Of a stretch of DNA of 34,231 nucleotides, positions 1-7,291 are shown one piece after another. How positions within the stretch are numbered: position 1 is the first letter of the stretch; every line of letters begins with the position of its first letter. Made by a program: the position numbers and the translations under genes. Source of the stretch: Thermoproteota archaeon (lineage in GTDB: Archaea; Korarchaeota; JAOZGF01; JAOZFZ01); contig JAOZFT010000002.1 in the NCBI GenBank assembly GCA_027492035.1, positions 1 through 34,231 of the forward strand, in the 5' to 3' direction. The notes under the pieces are model-generated. The model did no database searches. It had not been told where the DNA came from and was given only the letters and a program-made list of their open reading frames with translations.

Positions 1-1
1 A

Positions 2-127
2 GTACTAAAAGAAATAAAAAAAGCTGCAAAGGAAATTTCCGAATCAAAGGAACCGTTTTCTACCTCTGAAAAAATATGTTCTCTTTGTTTGTTGGCACGG
101 ACCAGAAGACAAAATTATAACAAGTAA
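2..127 (+). CDS. C-terminal end of a probable tRNA 2-thiolation protein (NcsA/TtuA-like), partial
   Basis: An open frame enters from the left edge and stops at 125-127, leaving 41 residues. They end with a lysine/glutamate-rich helix and then ICSLC followed by LLARTRRQ. Archaeal NcsA/TtuA-type tRNA thiolases end in a zinc finger whose last part has the form ICxxCxLLE, which this tail resembles. The next gene is an E1-like enzyme, the class that activates ubiquitin-like sulfur carriers for tRNA thiolation, so the context fits. Only the tail is visible, so the assignment is an inference; another protein ending in a zinc finger is possible. Confidence 0.4.
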   Translation, partial: VLKEIKKAAKEISESKEPFSTSEKICSLCLLARTRRQNYNK

Positions 128-228
128 AGGACATAAAATCTTCCCTTTTCGATGTTTCAGTCGGTCATAGAAGGTTATAAAGTTTTTAATGATTAAAAAC
201 TTGAAAATACTTTCTCCGAAAAAGTAGG

Positions 229-238
229 TTTTTATAAT
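229..238 (+). promoter_or_regulatory. Possible TATA box for the E1-like gene
   Basis: The stretch tttttataat lies about 65 bases before the GTG at 299. It predicts a start of transcription near 260 and a leader of about 40 bases. No clear Shine-Dalgarno site precedes the GTG. Confidence 0.3.
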
Positions 239-298
239 TGTGAAAGGGAAATCAGTGAAAGTGTTGAGAAAGTATTAAAAGAAAGCGCTTTTCAATAA

Positions 299-1399
299 GT
301 GAAACGGGGAAGTTTTAAGGTTTCGAAAATAAAAGATTCAGAGTTATTTAAGTGGGGTTCTTCGTTGGAAAAAATAACGGATTTTTTGGAAAGGTATTCA
401 AGGCAAATGGTGATGTCTAAAATTGGGAAAGATGGACAGAAAAAGCTGGTGGAGTCCACGGTAGCAATTTTGGGCTTAGGAGGGATAGGTTCAGTGGCTT
501 CTTTTTATTTAGCAGGTGCAGGGGTAAACTTAAAGCTAATAGATAGAGACTTAGTTTCCTTAAGCGACCTTCATAGGCAAATACTCTATACAGAGGAAGA
601 TTTGGGAAAGCCTAAAGCTTACGCTGCAAAAGAAAGATTATCGAAATTGAATTCTAAGATCGAAATCGAAGCTTTAAGTGACGAATTCAATCCAGCTAAC
701 GCTGAAGAATTTATCACAGGTTCAGACCTTGTCTTGGATGCAACAGATAATTTTGAAACAAGATTTCTACTGAATGATGTTTGCGTGAAACATAACAAAC
801 CATTTACCTATGCTGCAGCTATTCAAGATAGAGGGCTTTTTATGTTTATCCAGCCCCAAGAAACACCTTGCTTAAGATGTTTAATGGAGGAGCCTCCTAA
901 ACCAGGAACAATCGGTACTTGTGCAACAGTAGGGGTTATAGGCCCAGCTCCAGGTTTTGTAGGTGTGTTATCAGCTTCAGAAGCAATAAAGTACTTAACA
1001 GGTTACGGTGAAAATCTAAAAAATAAATTATTGGTTTTCGAACTTGGAAATTTCTCTTTAGATTTAGTTAAAGTTTCTAGAAACATGAACTGTAAAACTT
1101 GCGTTAAAAGGAAATTTGAATACTTGGAAGGCAAGACATGGACAAAAGCATCCCCTCTTTGCGGGGTTGACACTTACCAAGTTAGATTAGAGGGGAAAGG
1201 GAGCATTGATTTAGCACACCTTTCCTTAAATCTTTCCAAAAACCCTTATGTGAAAGTCAAAACGAGAAGTAACCAGTATCTCCTGTTAAACTATAACCAA
1301 TACAACGTTACTGTATTAACAAATGGAAGGGTGCTGGTGAGGGGAGCTAAAAGCGTTTCTGAAGCTAGAAAAATAGCAAATCTGATCCTGTCTATGTAA
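299..1399 (+). CDS. E1-like ubiquitin-activating enzyme, UbaA/MoeB/ThiF family
   Basis: This enzyme should adenylate the C-terminus of a ubiquitin-like sulfur carrier (SAMP/MoaD/ThiS type) for tRNA thiolation, molybdopterin synthesis or protein tagging. The RYSRQ signature is at residues 33-37, the nucleotide-binding GLGGIGS at 59-65, and the DATDNFETR segment at about 147-155. Zinc-binding pairs are C191/C194 and C265/C268. A candidate catalytic Cys208 lies in TCATVGV. After the E1 fold, residues about 285-366 form an extra C-terminal domain beginning LCGVDTYQV, as in archaeal MoeB/ThiF proteins with a C-terminal extension. At 366 residues it is longer than a minimal ThiF. The GTG at 299 has no obvious ribosome site, and a start nearer residue 23 would still keep the RYSRQ motif. 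The preceding partial gene suggests a tRNA-sulfur context. Confidence 0.85.
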   Translation: MKRGSFKVSKIKDSELFKWGSSLEKITDFLERYSRQMVMSKIGKDGQKKLVESTVAILGLGGIGSVASFYLAGAGVNLKLIDRDLVSLSDLHRQILYTEEDLGKPKAYAAKERLSKLNSKIEIEALSDEFNPANAEEFITGSDLVLDATDNFETRFLLNDVCVKHNKPFTYAAAIQDRGLFMFIQPQETPCLRCLMEEPPKPGTIGTCATVGVIGPAPGFVGVLSASEAIKYLTGYGENLKNKLLVFELGNFSLDLVKVSRNMNCKTCVKRKFEYLEGKTWTKASPLCGVDTYQVRLEGKGSIDLAHLSLNLSKNPYVKVKTRSNQYLLLNYNQYNVTVLTNGRVLVRGAKSVSEARKIANLILSM

Positions 1400-1496
1400 A
1401 CATTTGGAAAAGGAGCACTCAGCTTCTTCACTTTTTAACACTTTACCAGAAAAGGTTTAGTGTCTATCTTTGGCTCTACACAGTTATTTTTAGTCT

Positions 1497-2345
1497 TTAA
1501 ACAGAATTAATTCTATTCCTCTTTTTCAATATATCTTTTAGGGCTTCTTCTTTCTTCAATTCTCCCATCAAGAAAGAAAGTAATAGAATAATTGAGGAGA
1601 GAATTGCAATTGTTGCGCCAACAGGCCAGTCCAGGAAGTAACTTGCTATCAAGCCGGAAGAAGCTGAGAAGGAACCTAATAGAGAGGAGTAAAGCAATTG
1701 AAGGTAAGCCTTCTTTGTAAGTTGGAAAGATGCAGCAACAGGGTTGTAGAGGAGAGTGAAAACCAAAAAGCCACCAGTAAGTTTTAAAGTGGATGCTATA
1801 GCCATTCCTGCAAAAAACAAAATTGCCAAAGTGTGATTGTAAATGTTAAGCCCTTCAGCTTCAGCTAATTTTTTATCATATAGAATTGAGTCTATATGTA
1901 CTCTGTAAGCTAATATATACAATATAAAAGTGAAGGTGACTAAGAGAAGTATTGTTAGCTTTTGTAAAGTTACAGCAAGAAGGCTTCCCCACAAAATCAC
2001 TGATATAGAGGAGGTAGCTAAAACCTGGGTGTTAGAAAGGTATATTGCAAAAAGGGCAATAGCTGAACACACTGAAAAAACAGTCATGCTTAGAAGTTCC
2101 CCTCCATATTTGACTCGAGTGAGCAAGAAACCAAGAATTAAAGCTGAAATTACTGCAACCCCCATAGCTGAGTAGATAGGATCCAACCCTAAAATAAGGC
2201 CAACAGCTGCTCCTGCCAATGCAGCATGTGCTACACTAAAACTTAACGTTGTTATTTTAAGGCGGTGAACATGGAAGCCAATAGCTCCACAAAGTCCTCC
2301 ACTTAACACAGCCGCGATAAATGAAAGAGCTAGTAACTCAAGCAC
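1497..2345 (-). CDS. Metal ABC transporter permease, ABC-3 (ZnuB/MntB) family
   Basis: This 282-residue integral membrane protein has about eight hydrophobic segments and the family's conserved N-terminal region containing SFSVAHAALAGAA (about 36-48). ABC-3 permeases form the channel for divalent metals (Zn, Mn, Fe). It starts with GTG at 2345, preceded by a purine-rich GGAAAGGA, and begins 24 bases after the stop of the ATPase gene. It is the last gene of a four-gene minus-strand operon (binding protein, FmdE-like protein, ATPase, permease). It converges with the E1-like gene, leaving 97 bases between the stops. Metal specificity cannot be read from the permease. Confidence 0.88.
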   Translation of the reverse strand: MLELLALSFIAAVLSGGLCGAIGFHVHRLKITTLSFSVAHAALAGAAVGLILGLDPIYSAMGVAVISALILGFLLTRVKYGGELLSMTVFSVCSAIALFAIYLSNTQVLATSSISVILWGSLLAVTLQKLTILLLVTFTFILYILAYRVHIDSILYDKKLAEAEGLNIYNHTLAILFFAGMAIASTLKLTGGFLVFTLLYNPVAASFQLTKKAYLQLLYSSLLGSFSASSGLIASYFLDWPVGATIAILSSIILLLSFLMGELKKEEALKDILKKRNRINSV

Positions 2346-2369
2346 TTCAGTCCTTTCCTCTTAAAATCT

Positions 2370-3047
2370 TTATAGACCTTGAGTTTCAACGATTCTTCCA
2401 TCCTTCATTTCAATAACTGCGTCAGCTAAATTGATCACTGGATTGGTGTCGTGGCTAACTATGAGTGCAGTAGCCTTTTCTTCCTTTACATAGCCCTTTA
2501 GAACATTTGAAACAAGTTTCCTGCTCTCTTTATCTAGACTTGAAAAGGGTTCATCAAGGAATAATGCCCTAGGCCTCCTCACAAGGGCTCTTGCAATCAC
2601 AACTTTTTGCTGCTGTCCACCACTTAGTGTACCTACGGGTTCAGCAAGAAGGTTTTTTATGTCAAGTATCTCCGCAACTTCCTGAACAAGATCTTCCTCT
2701 TCTTTGGTTAATTGTTCAAAGATTGATTTGTAGGGAGCTAAACCGAACTGTATTACACGTTTAACAGTATAGCTTTCGAAAGGAGGTTTTATGAAGTCTT
2801 GAGGAACGTATCCACAAAGTTTCCTTACATTTACCACGCTTCTACTTTTTGTGTTAATACCAAAAAGGAAAACTTCTCCTTTAAAGGCTTTAAGTAAACC
2901 TAGGCATGTTTCTAGTAGCGTGGTTTTCCCAGCTCCATTTGGACCCGTGATTAACACAAGCTTTTTGGAGGGGATAGTGAGGGTTATATCTTGAATAGCC
3001 GGAAGGTTGGCCCCGGAGTAAGTAACCCATACATTTTTTAGTTTCAC
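2370..3047 (-). CDS. Metal ABC transporter ATP-binding protein (ZnuC-like)
   Basis: This is a 225-residue ABC ATPase with Walker A GPNGAGKTT, Q-loop GYVPQ, signature LSGGQQQ, Walker B ALFLDEP and switch His in VSHD. The frame is open to 3092, but the better start is the GTG at 3047. There GAGGAG lies five bases upstream, and the GTG overlaps the TGA of the FmdE-like gene (GTGA), a typical coupled arrangement. The protein then begins VKLKNVWVTY, normal for the family. It should energise the ABC-3 permease encoded downstream. Confidence 0.93.
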   Translation of the reverse strand: MKLKNVWVTYSGANLPAIQDITLTIPSKKLVLITGPNGAGKTTLLETCLGLLKAFKGEVFLFGINTKSRSVVNVRKLCGYVPQDFIKPPFESYTVKRVIQFGLAPYKSIFEQLTKEEEDLVQEVAEILDIKNLLAEPVGTLSGGQQQKVVIARALVRRPRALFLDEPFSSLDKESRKLVSNVLKGYVKEEKATALIVSHDTNPVINLADAVIEMKDGRIVETQGL

Positions 3048-3469
3048 GGTTTCTCCTCGAAAAGTACATGGAAAGGCTGTGCAGCGACCCATTCACCTGC
3101 CCCTTCTAAACCCTTCATGGTTAGAATTTCCTTTATTCTTCTCTTAATTTCAGGCTTAAGTTTAAATCCAATTTTCTCCCTTGTCTTATTGTTCGTAAAG
3201 ATATATTTTATTTCTCCAACATCTGAACGTTCCAGTTTAATGTTTAATTTCCCAAGTGTACATCTAGCTGAAGCTTGAACACCGTCGATGGCACATGTGT
3301 AGGGGGTTTTTAGAGGAGTTTTTACTAAACAATTAAGATCATGCTCAGTTTCTGGTTTTAATACTTCAACAGCTCTTAAACCAACTCTGTACCCAAGAAC
3401 CAGCCAAGGCCCTTTATGGCCATGAAAAGCTGCAGCTTCACTCAAACTTAACCCGTGGAACCCTTGCAT
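3044..3469 (-). CDS. FmdE-like domain protein inside a metal-transport operon
   Basis: This 141-residue protein matches the FmdE domain first named from tungsten formylmethanofuran dehydrogenase operons. It has FHGHKGPWLVLGYR near residues 15-28 and the Cys-rich core CAIDGVQASARCTLGK at about 59-74, the usual His and Cys positions. The C-terminal zinc-finger extension seen in some FmdE proteins is absent. The gene sits between the binding protein and the ATPase, and its stop overlaps the ATPase start. This ties it to metal uptake, perhaps as a metal-binding accessory or chaperone. That role is inferred; FmdE biochemistry is poorly defined. Confidence 0.8.
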   Translation of the reverse strand: MQGFHGLSLSEAAAFHGHKGPWLVLGYRVGLRAVEVLKPETEHDLNCLVKTPLKTPYTCAIDGVQASARCTLGKLNIKLERSDVGEIKYIFTNNKTREKIGFKLKPEIKRRIKEILTMKGLEGAGEWVAAQPFHVLFEEKP

Positions 3470-3507
3470 CTGTTCTTTCTTCTCTTTAAAGGATTTTATG
3501 GAGATTT

Positions 3508-4467
3508 TTATCTCCTCCTGCGTAAAATTAAAGCAGCTAAGACAATTAATTCAATAATTGCTATAATTGAGGCTGCAAAAGTAGCGGTTCTCCATTCTTC
3601 AACCTTCTTAATTGCATTGTTAAGTTCACCTCTAACTTCCGCTGTTTCCAGCGCTTCAGCTATTTTTTCAGCGTTCCACTTCATTACTTCAGTCATGTTG
3701 TTTAACTTGGGAGCTGTTCCTGGGAAGTTTGACAAGGCAATTTCTACTGCACCTGTCTCTGAAGCTATTTTCTTCCCTAATTCGCTTCCACTTTGCATGT
3801 TGTCCACCACAAGTACAGCATGGTTTTCTGTCATATTCTTTATTATCGACTCGTATTGTTTGGCTGATACTGTTTCCGGTGGGGGGTAGACAGCAACTAC
3901 CTTGAAACCTAAGAAATTTATGTACCCTTTCTGGAACATCATACATGCTACAGGTTTCCCTTTAAAGCTGTTCTTATTTGCAAAATTTTTAAGCCAGGAA
4001 TTTACTTCCTCTATGCTCCGCAAACAAGATTTCAATTTCATGGATAAGTTGATCCCTAAATTCTGGCTAAGGACTTGAGAAACTTCACTATACAGTTTTT
4101 TCAGAGCTTCAGGGTTATTCCATGACCCCTTTATTTTCACTACTGGTGCTGCACTCCCTGACGCCTGTTTAAGCTCACTAACCCAAGGTTCAAACCCGTG
4201 CATAAGTATGAGTTCAGCTTCTTTAAAGGCTTCAACATCACTTGGTTTAACATCATAATGTGCGGGGCAAACAGCAGGAGAAGCTATCACGTCAATTTTT
4301 ACTTTGTCACCTGCAAGGTCTCGAACAATACTGGATAAGACAGTTGTAGTACACACCACTAACGGCTTTTCCCCTTCAACTTTAATAAATTGAAAATTGC
4401 ACATGGAAAATGTGAAAGTTAAAACTAAGGCGAGAAGGACTCTTCTTGCAGTTTTATTGTTTAACAT
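3508..4467 (-). CDS. ZnuA-like metal-binding lipoprotein/anchored protein with altered metal ligands
   Basis: This is a solute-binding protein of the cluster 9 (ZnuA/TroA) family, 319 residues. A hydrophobic signal or anchor covers residues about 9-24, and a C-terminal membrane helix at about 297-315 ends in RRRR, the archaeal way of tethering a binding protein. The first ligand region is CPAHYDVKPSD, with Cys67 and His70. The usual second histidine (DPHxW) is replaced by GSWNNPE at 114-120. The third (HxAxGYF) is replaced by MMFQKGYINF at 176-185. An Asp is kept in VVDNMQ near 222. With only one canonical His, classical zinc coordination looks unlikely, so another metal or ligand set is possible. 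It is the first gene of the operon and has a good TATA box and GAGGT site. Confidence 0.8.
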   Translation of the reverse strand: MLNNKTARRVLLALVLTFTFSMCNFQFIKVEGEKPLVVCTTTVLSSIVRDLAGDKVKIDVIASPAVCPAHYDVKPSDVEAFKEAELILMHGFEPWVSELKQASGSAAPVVKIKGSWNNPEALKKLYSEVSQVLSQNLGINLSMKLKSCLRSIEEVNSWLKNFANKNSFKGKPVACMMFQKGYINFLGFKVVAVYPPPETVSAKQYESIIKNMTENHAVLVVDNMQSGSELGKKIASETGAVEIALSNFPGTAPKLNNMTEVMKWNAEKIAEALETAEVRGELNNAIKKVEEWRTATFAASIIAIIELIVLAALILRRRR

Positions 4468-4510
4468 TTTAAAAACCTCTTGGTGTCACAAAATAAAAAT
4501 TTATGCTACT

Positions 4511-4522
4511 TATTTATAAAAT
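4511..4522 (-). promoter_or_regulatory. TATA-box promoter of the metal ABC operon
   Basis: On the minus strand this reads ttttataaata preceded by cagaaaa, a TATA box with a plausible BRE. It lies about 45-55 bases before the ATG at 4467 and predicts transcription starting near 4487. A GAGGT Shine-Dalgarno site sits seven bases before the ATG. Confidence 0.6.
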
Positions 4523-4680
4523 TTTCTGTTTTGTAACAAACTTCATCTTTTCTTTTTCAATAAATTTTTAAAAATTTTTAAGAATCTTAAGAAAAAGTTT
4601 CTATTTTCAAAAATAATTTGTTTTTTGTTCAGTACAAGAAACCTTTTTTGGAAGAATATCAACAGGCAGTAGTTTGTAGG

Positions 4681-4704
4681 AAAAACAGAAAAGCTCTTTT
4701 TCTG
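4681..4704 (-). terminator. Hairpin plus U-tract after the MFS gene
   Basis: Directly after the stop codon (minus strand) comes cagaaaa, a five-base loop and ttttctg: a perfect 7-bp stem followed by five T. It looks like an intrinsic-type terminator separating the MFS gene from the metal operon. In archaea the T-tract alone often suffices. Confidence 0.5.
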
Positions 4705-4708
4705 AAAC

Positions 4709-5977
4709 TTAGGTTTTTACCTGGCATGAACAACACACAGGTTTTGAAAATAACATTATAAGGGGGACTGTCTCAATCATTAAGCCAAGGGTTAAAGTGG
4801 CAATTAAGGGAGAATTGGTGACATCTAGTATCAAACCTGTTATCAAAGGGAATGTAAGTGTACCCACGTTACCAATTGCAGAAATCACTCCCAGCGCTGT
4901 CCCTGCAAGTTTCCTTGTCTCAGGAAAATCTAGGGGCATAACAAATATGAGGGTCATAGCTCCTGTTAATGAGAAACCTGACATGAAAGCTGCAATCCAT
5001 AAAGGGAAACTTTGAAGTAAAGAAATGAAGAAGATTAGGGGGCCGCTTAGGAGTGAAAGCAAAAACACAAAGTTCCTTCTTGAGCCAATCCTGTCGGAAA
5101 GAAAACCTGTAACTGGACTTGATAAAAGGAACCCTATAGGAAGCATTGAAGAAATTAAACCTGAAACTTCTGAAGGAAACCCTCTTAATTCCAAGATATA
5201 AGGTGTCCACGTGCAAAGTGTATCATAGTTTCCCATAACAAAGACACAAGCTAGTGAAAGAATCCAGGTTTCTCTAAACTTAAACAGTTTAACTAAAGTT
5301 TTTTTATCAAACTCCTTCATTTTTTCTCCATCACCGGCCCTTTTCGGTTTTTTAGGAAGAAGAAGCCAAAATAAAGCTACAATTAAACCCCATAAACCGA
5401 ACAGTCTGAGAACGAATTTCCAGTCATTGTACATGTCCATTAGGAAAGGTACTAAAGTGAAGCTTATAATTTCTCCTAACGGAAAACCTGAAACATATAA
5501 ACCAGTAGCTAAACCGCTTTTTTCAGGGAAATGATTCTTCACAAGGTTTGAAAGACAAGGTATAACTGCTCCTAAACCCACACCCAAAAAGAACTGATAA
5601 AGCAGGAGAAGTTCGTAGCTGGAAGAAAAACCTCTCAATAAACTAAACACACCAGTGATTGACAATGCAGCTTTCATAGTGGTTGAGAAACCGATTAAAT
5701 CACTTAAGTACCCCCAAAAAATTCTGGAGAGAATAATGGAAAATACACAAATGGAGACTACAAGGCTCATTTGCGTATGAGTCAGTTTTAAATCAGCCAT
5801 TACATCGGGAATAAGTAAAGAAAAAGAGAAAAAGAGAAGATGTAGAGTAAAACCTACCATGAATGCAAATGCGATTAGAAACCATCCTTGGAAAACATTC
5901 TCCCTAAAGGATGCAAAAACATAGGGTTTAAACCTTGCCTTAAGTTTATACTGTTCCAAATATGAAAACCCCTTCAA
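4709..5977 (-). CDS. Major facilitator superfamily permease, substrate unknown
   Basis: This 422-residue protein has about twelve hydrophobic segments and two MFS motif-A regions: GYLSDLIGFS after helix 2, and GFLSDRIGSRRN after helix 8. The halves are joined by a charged cytoplasmic loop, KKPKRAGDGEKMKEFDKK. It resembles the CynX/NimT and anion-cation symporter branches only broadly, so no substrate is assigned. The likely start is TTG at 5977; a GGAGG lies 15 bases upstream, rather far. A minus-strand TATA-like tttttatag at about 6013-6022 would give a short leader. The gene appears to be transcribed alone, with a hairpin terminator after it. Confidence 0.85.
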   Translation of the reverse strand: MKGFSYLEQYKLKARFKPYVFASFRENVFQGWFLIAFAFMVGFTLHLLFFSFSLLIPDVMADLKLTHTQMSLVVSICVFSIILSRIFWGYLSDLIGFSTTMKAALSITGVFSLLRGFSSSYELLLLYQFFLGVGLGAVIPCLSNLVKNHFPEKSGLATGLYVSGFPLGEIISFTLVPFLMDMYNDWKFVLRLFGLWGLIVALFWLLLPKKPKRAGDGEKMKEFDKKTLVKLFKFRETWILSLACVFVMGNYDTLCTWTPYILELRGFPSEVSGLISSMLPIGFLLSSPVTGFLSDRIGSRRNFVFLLSLLSGPLIFFISLLQSFPLWIAAFMSGFSLTGAMTLIFVMPLDFPETRKLAGTALGVISAIGNVGTLTFPLITGLILDVTNSPLIATLTLGLMIETVPLIMLFSKPVCCSCQVKT

Positions 5978-6598
5978 TGTTCTTACTTTGAGCCTCCAAA
6001 AACATTGATTTAACTATAAAAACTTATTGGTTCCCCTTTTCCCTTTTATCTAAGGAAATAAAATGTTTTATTAAAGATGAGTTTGTGCGGAGACGGAATG
6101 GATAATATGGACTTTAATATACGGTATTTGTTTCTGTAGTATTTTGGCTTTATTTACCAGTTTTACAGAAGGTCTATGAGAAGGAAGAAGTGATTTTGAG
6201 TATACAAGATATACAGGATATTGAATAACTGAAAAAACCTATTCCTAAAGCTTGATATAATGCCTTAACTGCTTTTTTGGATATTGTGTTGAGCAGTAAA
6301 GCACACTTACTCATGATAACTAAACTACATGTTTTTACTTGTTCTAATCCCTAAAGACCTGTCTTAACAATCATTAACCTGTTTAACCATGTTTCCTTAC
6401 CAAAACAATAAATTTCACCCAAAATGAAAGGCTTCTATTCTTCAAAAGGAGTACTTTAGAAACAGGGGCCACTTACATTTCACCAACTTCCCTCCAGATT
6501 CTCTCAAAATTTTTGTGATGAAATACTTTTTAGAGAACTTTCATTTGAAAAACATGCAACCTAAGAACAAAGGGCCTTTTGAAGGAGAAGAAGCGCAA
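5978..6598 (-). other. 620-base gap with possible decayed coding sequence on the minus strand
   Basis: No intact gene or tRNA is seen. Minus-strand translation gives protein-like pieces in shifting frames. One is a 46-residue open frame at 6174-6314 containing SKKAVKALYQALGIGFF. Another is a stretch near 6430-6520 containing HHKNFERIWREVGEM before a stop. They read like fragments of one or two dead genes, but no family is recognised. The sequence cagtaaagcaca at about 6294 recurs near 32743, beside the TnpB relic, and aaactacatg at 6322 matches an arm of the hairpin at 12378. The MFS promoter occupies the left end. Confidence 0.3.
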
Positions 6599-6997
6599 TT
6601 AAAGGGGCATGAAAACTGTTTTAATTTGCAGTATACCTTTCATTCCTCTTATCCTTCCTGTTAATTCAAGAACTCTTGAATGTTCCCCTTCAACTATGAA
6701 AATTTCTAAGCAGTATTTATGGTTTAGATGTCTATGTATATTTTCCACTATTATATCTTCAAATTCATGTCTTAGTTTTGCCATTTTGAGATTTACTTCT
6801 TTCTGGGATTGGTTGTTTGTGACCATTATTGTAGCAGCTACTTTTTCATTCTTAAGCCTTTGAAACTCCCATTCAGACATTAAATTCCTAATGGCATCTC
6901 TGAAAGCTTCTGACCTACTATAGTATCCTCTCAGCTCCATAAATTCCTCGAATTTTCTTAAAAGCTGGGAAGGAAGAGTTATACTTACGACTGTCAT
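6599..6997 (-). CDS. nikR: NikR-type nickel-responsive transcriptional regulator
   Basis: This 132-residue protein has a ribbon-helix-helix DNA-binding domain (about 1-45, with SITLPSQLLRKFEEF and YSRSEAFRDAIR) and a C-terminal ACT-like domain. The high-affinity nickel site of NikR is complete: His77, His88, His90 and Cys96, in HEFED and NIHRHLNHKYCLEIF, aligning with E. coli His76, His87, His89 and Cys95. NikR binds DNA when nickel is plentiful and normally represses nickel uptake. Here it is divergent from a P1B efflux ATPase, and no NikMN or NikABC importer is in the window. The ATG at 6997 has a good ggggaa site. An AT-rich inverted repeat, attaatt and aattaat (7027-7050), lies in its promoter region and could be an autoregulatory site. 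Confidence 0.9.
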   Translation of the reverse strand: MTVVSITLPSQLLRKFEEFMELRGYYSRSEAFRDAIRNLMSEWEFQRLKNEKVAATIMVTNNQSQKEVNLKMAKLRHEFEDIIVENIHRHLNHKYCLEIFIVEGEHSRVLELTGRIRGMKGILQIKTVFMPL

Positions 6998-7205
6998 ACT
7001 TCCCCACTCAATGTTTCATTCTCGTTATTAATTTTTAGAAAGGAATTAATTTCATATTAATATTTTTTGATTATGTTTTAGCATTAAATTAATATAAAGT
7101 AACGTTCAGTGCCTTTACAGGAGGTAAGTGGTGTCGTAGCTTCAGTGAATCTTCCATTCCTTTGTTTTTTAGGGGAGGAAAAGTAGAGAAGTTTCAAGGC
7201 TTGTT

Positions 7206-7233
7206 CTGCTTGTTTTAATTTTATTTCAAGCAG
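7206..7233 (+). promoter_or_regulatory. 28-bp inverted repeat, candidate NikR operator over the ATPase promoter
   Basis: CTGCTTG (7206-7212) and CAAGCAG (7227-7233) are perfect inverted arms of 7 bp around a 14-base AT-rich spacer, ttttaattttattt, that itself looks like a TATA box. The overall span of 28 bp equals that of the classical NikR operator (two 6-bp half-sites 16 bp apart). It lies 59-86 bases before the ATPase start. The arm sequence differs from the E. coli one, so the assignment rests on geometry and position. Confidence 0.5.
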
Positions 7234-7291
7234 GAAAATTTCTAGTCCATAGAGACTATGAAGGGTTAAAGAAAATTTATAGAGAGGGTCT

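Noticed and set aside
3048..3092. Upstream extension of the ABC ATPase frame
   Set aside because: Overlaps the FmdE-like coding end; GTG 3047 overlaps the FmdE stop and has a GAGGAG site.
3455..3889. Plus-strand open frame of 144 codons
   Set aside because: Antisense to the metal-binding protein and FmdE-like genes; low-complexity Ser/Ala/Phe composition typical of a shadow frame.
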